From a bacterium (GTDB taxonomy: Bacteria > RBG-13-66-14), in NCBI GenBank assembly GCA_035528375.1, contig DATKYS010000087.1:1-10940 (forward strand): 10,940 nt of DNA, in the 5' to 3' direction. The translations under genes were made by a program, and so were the position numbers. Of this stretch, positions 5,089 to 10,940 are shown piece after piece (within the stretch, counting starts at the first letter, position 1; each line of letters starts with the position of its first letter). Under the pieces are notes generated by a model. The model did no database searches. It was not told where the DNA came from and saw nothing but the letters and a program-made list of their open reading frames with translations.

Positions 5089-8000
5089 TCAGCCTCCGGC
5101 GAGTGATTCGTACAGATACGCGATGAGCTCCGCGGCCGCCCGGAGCGGGTCGTCCACCGCCCAGGCCTCCAGAAGCCCCTGACCGTGGGCGCCGATCCGC
5201 GGACGTAAATCGCTCACCGCCGCGCAGCCGGTCAGGTCCACCCGGCCCGCCCGGGAAAAATCGTTGAAGGCGAGGCTGATTCTCCTCCCGCTCGTCCGCA
5301 CCTCCTTCACCCCGGCCGCGTCGCCCAGGAGCTTGACCTCCAGGGCGGCGAAGAGGTTCTCCACCTCCTCGGGGAGGGGGCCGAAGCGGTCGGTGAACTC
5401 CTCCTTGAGCTCCCCCGCCCGGTCCAGGGTCCGGCACTCGGCCAATCGGCGGTAGAGCCGGAGCTTCAGCTCGGGGCTCCCCACGTAGGAGTCGGGGAGG
5501 TAGGCGGAGAAATCGCCGGTGACCTGGGTCTGCGGCTCGCGGACCTCCACCGCCTCCCCCCGGAGCTCGGCCACGGCCTCCCGCAGGAGCCGCACGTAGA
5601 GGTCGAAACCGACCTGCTCGATGAAGCCCGACTGCTGCGGTCCCAGCACGTCCCCCGCCCCGCGCAGCTCGAGGTCCTTGAGCGCCAGCCGGTAGCCCGA
5701 GCCCAGCTCGTTGAACTCGGCCACCGCCGCCAGCCGCCGGTAGGCCAACTCGCCTATCACCCGCCGCGGGGGGGTGAAGAGGTAGGCGTAGGCCCGGTGC
5801 TTTCCCCGACCCACCCGACCCCGGAGCTGGTAGAGCTGCGCCAGCCCGAACCGGTCCGCCCGGTTGACGATGATGGTGTTGCAGTTGGGGATGTCGGTGC
5901 CGTTCTCGACGATGGTGGTGGTGACCAGCACGTCGTAGTCGTGGGCGATGAAGTCGTGCATCACCGATTCCAGCCGGCGGGGTGGGAGCTGCCCGTGGGC
6001 GACGCCGAAGCGCACGTCGGTCATCCGCTCCTGGAGGTAGGCCGCGACGGAGTCTATGGACTGGACGCGGTTGTGGACGAAGAAGACCTGCCCGCCACGC
6101 TCCAGTTCGCGACCCACCGCCTCGCGGATGAGCGCGTCCGACGCCTCGCCGATGTAGGTCTTTATCGGGTAACGCCCCACCGGCGGGGTCTGGATGTTGG
6201 AGACGTCCCGGGCTCCCATCATCGCCAGGTGCAGCGTCCGCGGGATGGGGGTCGCGGTCAGGGTCAGCACGTCCACCTGGCTGTACCGCTGCTTCAACAG
6301 TTCCTTCTGCCCAACGCCGAACCGCTGCTCCTCGTCCACGATGATCAGCCCCAGCTCCCGGAAGCGCACGTCCCCGGAGAGGAGGCGATGGGTGCCGATT
6401 AAAATATCCACCTCGCCCCGGCGGGCTTCGGCGGCAATCTCCCGCTGCCGCGCGGGGGGGATGAAGCGGGAGAGCATCTCGACGCGGACCGGGAAGGGGG
6501 ACAGGCGCGAGCGGAAGGTCTCCAGGTGCTGCTCGGCCAGGATGGTGGTCGGGACGAGGACGGCCACCTGGCGCGAGTTCATCACCGCCTTGAACGCCGC
6601 CCGGACCGCCACCTCCGTCTTGCCGAATCCCACGTCGCCGCAGAGGAGGCGGTCCATGGGCCGCCCGCGCTCCATGTCCCCCTTGACCTCGAGGGTGGCC
6701 CGACGCTGGTCCTCGGTGTCGGTGAAGGGGAAGCTCTCCTCGAGCTCGGTCTGCCAGACGGCGTCGGGGGCGAAGGCGTGGCCCGGCAGGGCGTCCCGCT
6801 GGGCGTGCACGGCGATGAGCTCGGCGGCCAGGCTGGCCACCGCCCGCTTGACCCGCCGCTTGGTGTTCTGCCAGCGGGTGCCGCCCAGTCTGTCCACCGC
6901 CACTCTCTGCCCCTCGGCCGCGTCGTAGCGCTCCAGGCAGCCGAGGTTCCAGATGGGGACGTACAGTTTGGCGTCCCCCTGGAAGCCGATTTTCGCAAAA
7001 TCGGCCTCCTCGCCCCCGTGCTCGAGCTTCTCCAGGCCGAGGAAACGGCCGACGCCGTGGTCGGTGTGGATGACGTAGTCCCCCTCGGCGAGCTCCAGGG
7101 ATCGGTAGGTGTCGAGGTCGGTGACCCTGGGCCTTCCGCGCGACGTGAGCGGCGCCACCCGGCCGAAGAGCTCGTCGTCGGTCACCAGGACCAGGCCGAG
7201 CCCGGGCATCACCGCCCCGCCGGTCAGGGGGCACTGAACCACGGGCGGCGACAGCTTCTCCCCCGCCAGTATTTCCTCCAGCCGTTCCGTCTTTCCCCGG
7301 GTCTCGCAGGTGAGCACGGTCTGCCAGCCCCGGGCCTCCCAGTCCCGCAGGTCACTGAAGAGAGTTTCCAGGCGCCCGTGGTACCGCTGGGTCGGGAGGG
7401 CGTCCAGGGGCGGCGTGATGCGCTCGGACCGGGTCAGCCGTTCGAGGTCGTCGAAGAGCCGCGCCGGCTCGACGGCTGGCATGGGTATGGAAGATGTGTA
7501 CTTCTGGCTCCGCTCCCCGAAGCCGTCCAGGGCGTGGGGCGCCGTCGGCGACGTGAGGCCGTCGGGGGTCAAGAGGGGAGGGTCGGCGAGTGTTTTTTCG
7601 TACTCGCTCCGGGCGAGTTTTGCGAAATCCCGCCGGGCGCCGTCGAACAGCATGAAATCGTCGAAGACCACCAGCGGACGCGCCTGCAGGTAGTCCAGGG
7701 GCCCCTCGAGCTCCGGGTAAAAATTTCCCAAAAGATACTCGACGCCGTCGAAGTAGGGCTCGCGGGCGAAGAGGCTCTCCAGCCTGGCGCGGGTCTCACC
7801 CCGCTCCAACCCGCCGAACAACCGCCCCACGGTCGCGGCTTCCACCACCGCCTCGCGGAGCGGGAGGACCGTCACCGATTTCACGCCGCCCGCGGTCCTC
7901 TGGGTTTCGGGGTCGAAACGGCGCAGGCCCTCGACGATGTTCCCGAAATACTCGAGGCGGACCGGCCCCTCCGCGCCGGGGGGGTAGAGGTCGAACAGGC

Positions 8001-8544
8001 CCCCGCGGCGGGCGTACTCGCCGGGCGTCTCGACCAGCGGGACCCGCCTGTATCCCAGGACGCCCAGCCGCCGGGCCAGCTCCTCGGGCGGCAACTCCGC
8101 TCCGGGCCTGATTTCGAAGACGTGCGCGAGGAGGGCGTCTTTGGGTAATATTTTTCGCGCGAGCGCCGCCGGGGTGGCGACGAGGACGCCCGCAAAACCC
8201 GCGCCGAGCCGGTGGAGCGTTTCCAGCCGGTCCGCGGCGGTTCGGCGCTCCGGCGAGTGTAGCTCGTAGGGGAGGAGCTCCCAGTCCGGCAGGTGGAGGG
8301 TTTTTTCGACGAAGGAGCCCAGGCTTGCCGCCAGCGCCTCGGCGCGTTCCTCGTCGGTGGTCAACAGGAGGATGGGCCGGTCAGGGAGGGCGTCGGAGAG
8401 CCCCGCCGTCAGGAACACCTTGGCCCCGGCGGGCAGCCCGGCGAGGTCCAGCCCCGGGGTCGTCTCCCCGGACAGACGCTCACACAGGGTGGAAAACGGC
8501 TGGTGGTCCCTGAGGTATCGCAGCAGGCGGTCGAGAGGGGGCAC
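5089..8544 (-). CDS. mfd: Transcription-repair coupling factor Mfd
   Basis: Mfd is an ATP-driven DNA translocase that pushes stalled RNA polymerase off damaged DNA and recruits UvrA for nucleotide excision repair. The product from the start chosen here is 1151 residues, normal for Mfd. Domains in order: a UvrB-like N-terminal region (about 1-330); the CarD-like RNA-polymerase-interaction domain beginning at GDYVIHTDHGVGRFLG (about 488-503); translocase domain 1 with Walker A GDVGFGKT (636-643) and DEEQ box (737-740); motif TATPIPRTL (763-771); translocase domain 2 with QLRGRVGR (906-913); and the C-terminal TRCF domain with LPDSYVGSPELKLRLYRRL (about 1016-1034). I prefer GTG at 8542-8544 because GGAGG lies 4 bases upstream; the longer reading from TTG at 8566-8568 has no ribosome-binding site and falls at the predicted transcription start. 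First gene of a four-gene operon. Confidence 0.97.
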   Translation of the reverse strand: MPPLDRLLRYLRDHQPFSTLCERLSGETTPGLDLAGLPAGAKVFLTAGLSDALPDRPILLLTTDEERAEALAASLGSFVEKTLHLPDWELLPYELHSPERRTAADRLETLHRLGAGFAGVLVATPAALARKILPKDALLAHVFEIRPGAELPPEELARRLGVLGYRRVPLVETPGEYARRGGLFDLYPPGAEGPVRLEYFGNIVEGLRRFDPETQRTAGGVKSVTVLPLREAVVEAATVGRLFGGLERGETRARLESLFAREPYFDGVEYLLGNFYPELEGPLDYLQARPLVVFDDFMLFDGARRDFAKLARSEYEKTLADPPLLTPDGLTSPTAPHALDGFGERSQKYTSSIPMPAVEPARLFDDLERLTRSERITPPLDALPTQRYHGRLETLFSDLRDWEARGWQTVLTCETRGKTERLEEILAGEKLSPPVVQCPLTGGAVMPGLGLVLVTDDELFGRVAPLTSRGRPRVTDLDTYRSLELAEGDYVIHTDHGVGRFLGLEKLEHGGEEADFAKIGFQGDAKLYVPIWNLGCLERYDAAEGQRVAVDRLGGTRWQNTKRRVKRAVASLAAELIAVHAQRDALPGHAFAPDAVWQTELEESFPFTDTEDQRRATLEVKGDMERGRPMDRLLCGDVGFGKTEVAVRAAFKAVMNSRQVAVLVPTTILAEQHLETFRSRLSPFPVRVEMLSRFIPPARQREIAAEARRGEVDILIGTHRLLSGDVRFRELGLIIVDEEQRFGVGQKELLKQRYSQVDVLTLTATPIPRTLHLAMMGARDVSNIQTPPVGRYPIKTYIGEASDALIREAVGRELERGGQVFFVHNRVQSIDSVAAYLQERMTDVRFGVAHGQLPPRRLESVMHDFIAHDYDVLVTTTIVENGTDIPNCNTIIVNRADRFGLAQLYQLRGRVGRGKHRAYAYLFTPPRRVIGELAYRRLAAVAEFNELGSGYRLALKDLELRGAGDVLGPQQSGFIEQVGFDLYVRLLREAVAELRGEAVEVREPQTQVTGDFSAYLPDSYVGSPELKLRLYRRLAECRTLDRAGELKEEFTDRFGPLPEEVENLFAALEVKLLGDAAGVKEVRTSGRRISLAFNDFSRAGRVDLTGCAAVSDLRPRIGAHGQGLLEAWAVDDPLRAAAELIAYLYESLAGG

Positions 8545-8570
8545 GGGTCCTCCGGGAAAAAGGCGCAAAA

Positions 8571-8599
8571 AGCTTAGCAGAGGCGGGAACGGGTGACAA
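8571..8599 (-). promoter_or_regulatory. Putative mfd operon promoter
   Basis: On the minus strand TTGTCA (8594-8599; 5 of 6) is followed after 17 bases by TAAGCT (8571-8576; 3 of 6). The transcript would begin near 8564, giving a leader of about 20 bases that contains the GGAGG used by the GTG start at 8544. Confidence 0.5.
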
Positions 8600-8607
8600 G
8601 CCGCCGA

Positions 8608-8637
8608 TTGCCCCGACCCCGGCGGCGGTGGTATCCT
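8608..8637 (+). promoter_or_regulatory. Putative promoter of the BatA-like gene
   Basis: TTGCCC (8608-8613; 4 of 6) and TATCCT (8632-8637; 4 of 6) are separated by 18 bases. The transcript would start near 8644, just ahead of the GGGAGG ribosome-binding site at 8650-8655. It is divergent from the mfd promoter, with the two -35 boxes 8 bases apart, so the two may interfere. Both boxes are only fair matches. Confidence 0.35.
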
Positions 8638-8659
8638 TGCGTGTTACACGGGAGGATGG

Positions 8660-10645
8660 ATGAGCCTGTCCGAGTGGTGGCCCTGGGCCCTGCTCGCGGC
8701 CGTGGGGGTCACGGCGCTGGTCGCCCTTCTCTACCGCCGACCGGACCTGAGGCCCGGTTGGAGGATCCTTTTCGTCCTGCTCCGGGGAATCGCCATCACC
8801 CTCGCGGCCCTCCTGTTCGCCGACCTGGCCTGCCAGGTTCAACGTCCGGGGGAAGCGCCCGCCGCCGCCCTGGTCATTGACGACAGCGCCAGCATGTCCC
8901 TGGCCGATGCCGAGGGGCGCACCCGCGCCCGTTACGCCGAGGAGCTGGCGGAGGCCCTCCGGGCGGCCCATACCGACTTCGATTGGTCGCTGTACCGGCT
9001 AGGGGAACTTTCCGCCGCCGACCCGCTGGAGGCCGTGGAAAAACTCGCTTCCCGGCGACCCGACCTGGCGGCGGTCGTCGTGGTGGGGGACGGTGGAGGG
9101 CGGGTTCCCGTCACGGGTCTCGACACCCCATTCACGGTTCACGCCGTGACTGCCGGGGGCGCGTCAATATTCGACGTCGCTCTGGATGCCCCGCGTGGAC
9201 CCCGGTTGGCCCTGGCGGGCAAGAGCGCCATGTTCCAGGTGGACGTGAGCCTCGTCGGGGACGGGCCGACCGAGGCGACTGTGCGGGCCTCGGCCCGGGA
9301 GGTTTTCGGCGGCCGGCGCGAGGTCGAGCTCGACCCGACCGTGGTGAACCTGTCCGAGGGCGCGGCCGTCGCCAGATTCCGCTTCACTCCCCCCACCGCG
9401 GGTTGGTGGCTCGTCGAGTTCGAAACGCCGACACTTAAGTCCGAGGCCACGCCTTTGAACAACGTCCGGCGGCTGTTGGTTGACGTCCGACAGGGGGAGA
9501 TGACGGCCCTGGTGCTGGCCGGCGAGCCGGGCCCGGAGTCCTCCTTTCTCCAACGATCCCTGGAGCGGCTGCCCGGCGTCGAGGCGGGCCTCCTCTACCG
9601 ACGGGCCGACGGCGCCTTCTACGACGCCGACGGAAAAGCCCGGAAGCCGGAGCCGGTCGCGCCCGACGCCCTCTTCCTGGTGGACCTTCTCCCCCAGGGG
9701 GAGCTTCTTTCGGGAATTTCCCGGCGCATCACCGAGGGTCGGGGGGTGGGGCTGCTCCTGGGAAGGCCGGGGTTGCTCATCACTTCAGACAGCGCTCTCC
9801 GCGACCTCTTCCCCGTCCCGCGCGACGCGGGCGACGTGCGGCTCGTCGTCGGTCAGGCCCGGGTCGTCCAGGCGAAAGGCGGACCCTTCGGCGGGCTGAT
9901 CGGGGCCGATTTGCCCGCTCTGGTCACCTACCCGGAGGGGTTGAGGGACGCGGACGGGTCTTCCTTGGTTTTTGAAAATCCCGCCGGGCGGCGGATTCCC
10001 GGCGCGACGCTCGCCGCGTCCGGCGCGCCCCGGGTCGTGATGTGGGGGCGCGGGTGGTGGCGATGGGCGCTGGACACGGGTGGGGAAGGCGAAACGCCCT
10101 ACGACGTTTTAGTGTCGGACCTCTTCGCCTACCTCTCCTCGCCTGTCTCCGACGACCGGCTCCTCTTGACGTTGGACCGGCGGCGGGCCGTGACGGGGCA
10201 GACCGCGGGCGTCGAAATCACCGGCGTGGCGGGCGGGGAACCGGTGTGTACGGTTCACGGCGTCGGGGTCGAGGACGGGCTCGCGGTGGAGCTGAGCGAA
10301 GCGGGGGAGGGGCGCTGGCGGGGGTCGTTCACCACCCGGGAGGCGGGTGCAATAGTCGTGCGGGTCGAGCTGGGCGGACAGACGGCCGAGGAGCCGCTGG
10401 TGGTCGAGCCAGATTTTTCCGAGTTCGAAAAACTTGCCCCGGACGCATCTACCCTGGCCCTCCTGGCGTCGCTCGGCGGAGGGCGATTGCTCTTCGGTCC
10501 CGAGGACGAGCTGCCGCTCGGTCCCGGCGCGGTCCCGGAGGTTTACGGGCGGGAGCCGCTCCGGGCCAATCCCTGGCTTCTGGGGGCGCTGATCGTGGTC
10601 ATCGTGGGCGAGTGGTTCCTGCGCCGCCGGCAGAACTTACGGTGA
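8660..10645 (+). CDS. BatA-like membrane protein: short VWA and GATase-like domains
   Basis: This 661-residue protein has the architecture of large membrane-anchored VWA proteins related to BatA. Two N-terminal membrane helices (about 8-24 and 35-55) are followed by a VWA-like segment from residue 68 with a MIDAS-type D74-x-S76-x-S78 motif. The VWA part is only about 80 residues, so distal metal-site residues may be missing. A domain at about 281-385 (VLAGEPGPESSFLQ at 285-298) resembles the glutamine-amidotransferase-like fold of these proteins but shows no catalytic Cys. RVVMWGRGWWRWAL at 458-471 and a beta-rich region to about 580 follow. A last helix at 637-655 ends in a basic RRR tail. 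The bulk probably sits outside the cytoplasm between helices two and three. ATG at 8660 with GGGAGG 4 bases upstream. No MoxR ATPase or DUF58 partner is adjacent. Role unknown; envelope function or protein binding is plausible. Confidence 0.75.
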   Translation: MSLSEWWPWALLAAVGVTALVALLYRRPDLRPGWRILFVLLRGIAITLAALLFADLACQVQRPGEAPAAALVIDDSASMSLADAEGRTRARYAEELAEALRAAHTDFDWSLYRLGELSAADPLEAVEKLASRRPDLAAVVVVGDGGGRVPVTGLDTPFTVHAVTAGGASIFDVALDAPRGPRLALAGKSAMFQVDVSLVGDGPTEATVRASAREVFGGRREVELDPTVVNLSEGAAVARFRFTPPTAGWWLVEFETPTLKSEATPLNNVRRLLVDVRQGEMTALVLAGEPGPESSFLQRSLERLPGVEAGLLYRRADGAFYDADGKARKPEPVAPDALFLVDLLPQGELLSGISRRITEGRGVGLLLGRPGLLITSDSALRDLFPVPRDAGDVRLVVGQARVVQAKGGPFGGLIGADLPALVTYPEGLRDADGSSLVFENPAGRRIPGATLAASGAPRVVMWGRGWWRWALDTGGEGETPYDVLVSDLFAYLSSPVSDDRLLLTLDRRRAVTGQTAGVEITGVAGGEPVCTVHGVGVEDGLAVELSEAGEGRWRGSFTTREAGAIVVRVELGGQTAEEPLVVEPDFSEFEKLAPDASTLALLASLGGGRLLFGPEDELPLGPGAVPEVYGREPLRANPWLLGALIVVIVGEWFLRRRQNLR

Positions 10646-10666
10646 TTCTGAAAAAGTGCATTAAGA

Positions 10667-10690
10667 AAAAAGGCTTAAAAAAGCCTTTTT
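10667..10690. terminator. Bidirectional intrinsic terminator
   Basis: AAAAAGGCTT (10667-10676) and AAGCCTTTTT (10681-10690) form a perfect 10-bp stem around AAAA. The A and T flanks make it a good terminator on both strands. It lies 21 bases past the BatA-like stop on the plus strand and 22 bases past the transposase stop on the minus strand, so it serves two convergent genes. Confidence 0.85.
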
Positions 10691-10940
10691 ATTATTTAAG
10701 GCATCATATTATCTAACTGGACCAATCGAGGAGCGTATCCTGGAGGTACTTTAGCACGTTTTGGTCGCCGCGGTGGTTGAAGCGGAACTCCATCTCCCTG
10801 ATGAACAGGTCGAAGTTGCGTTTGAAGCCGCCGTGATAGACCTTCAGCCGCCGCTTGGCGTAGCCCCAGAAGTTCTCGATGCCGTTGATGTGGCTGCGGC
10901 CGTTGGAGAAGGTCTCGCCGTGATTGACGCGCTCGTGATG
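10691..10940 (-). mobile_element. End of an IS1595-family insertion sequence (partial)
   Basis: The transposase fragment at 10713-10940 marks an insertion sequence that continues beyond the right edge. The boundary on this side should lie between the stop codon at 10713 and the terminator stem ending at 10690, or inside that stem; I cannot identify the terminal inverted repeat or target duplication because the other end is not in the window. The A+T-rich bases 10691-10715 contrast with their GC-rich surroundings. Confidence 0.55.
10713..10940 (-). CDS. IS1595 (ISXO2-like) transposase, C-terminal fragment
   Basis: The last 75 residues of a transposase are present; the gene starts beyond the right edge. 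The open frame was read directly on the minus strand from 10940 down to a TAG stop at 10713-10715. The segment HINGIENFWGYAKRRL (fragment residues 17-32) and the later EFRFNHR (51-57) are hallmarks of the DDE transposase domain of the IS1595 family, ISXO2-like group. The Glu or neighbouring Asn in the first motif is the expected third catalytic residue, with the following Lys/Arg. The frame is intact to the stop and ends in a plausible C-terminus, so there is no sign of decay in the visible part. GC-rich codon choice matches the neighbouring genes, suggesting a resident or adapted element. Whether it is active cannot be judged from this fragment. Confidence 0.88.
   Translation of the reverse strand, partial: HHERVNHGETFSNGRSHINGIENFWGYAKRRLKVYHGGFKRNFDLFIREMEFRFNHRGDQNVLKYLQDTLLDWSS

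Noticed and set aside
5060-7234. Minus-strand 724-codon frame overlapping mfd in another frame
   Set aside because: Its product is extremely rich in Arg, Gly and Pro and it lies inside the real mfd frame.
6526-8148. Plus-strand 540-codon frame antisense to mfd
   Set aside because: Mfd has unmistakable motifs across this region; the antisense product shows none.

Overview
The window is GC-rich bacterial chromosome, dense with genes and nearly all bacterial housekeeping or metabolism. The strongest lifestyle clue is an iorAB pair (indolepyruvate:ferredoxin oxidoreductase). This oxygen-sensitive iron-sulfur enzyme points to an anaerobe that ferments or degrades aromatic amino acids using ferredoxin. 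The high GC content, GTG/TTG starts, dispersed palindromic repeats and mostly unfamiliar small proteins fit an uncultured high-GC lineage. I cannot name the phylum from sequence alone.

Layout, left to right. (1) 1-740: a PtsN-like PTS EIIA protein on the minus strand, with its own promoter, a roughly 130-nt leader carrying an inverted repeat, a TTG start, and a hairpin terminator past its stop. (2) 741-3633: a minus-strand operon iorA - iorB - four-or-five-helix membrane protein, with a promoter and a structured leader of about 200 nt upstream. (3) 3634-4278: a gene-free stretch with that leader, a minus-strand terminator, and a cluster of two intermingled palindromic repeat families. (4) 4279-8544: a minus-strand operon of mfd, two tiny two-helix membrane proteins and a DUF503/YlxP-like protein, ending at a strong terminator inside the repeat cluster. 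(5) 8545-8659: a short divergent promoter region. (6) 8660-10645: on the plus strand, a large BatA-like membrane protein with an abbreviated VWA domain and a degenerate glutamine-amidotransferase-like domain, closed by a bidirectional terminator. (7) 10713-10940: the C-terminal end of an IS1595/ISXO2-type transposase that runs off the right edge.

How the genes work together. IorA and IorB form one enzyme that converts aryl pyruvates to aryl-CoA while reducing ferredoxin; the third gene may be a membrane partner, but nothing in its sequence proves this. Mfd is the transcription-repair coupling factor. Its operon partners are of unknown function, and the last two are tightly packed (a TAGTG stop/start overlap).

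I see no CRISPR array, rRNA, tRNA, prophage or defence system. No clearly new system stands out. The items most worth a second look are the iorAB-linked membrane protein, the mfd-linked small membrane proteins, the repeat cluster and the iorA leader.
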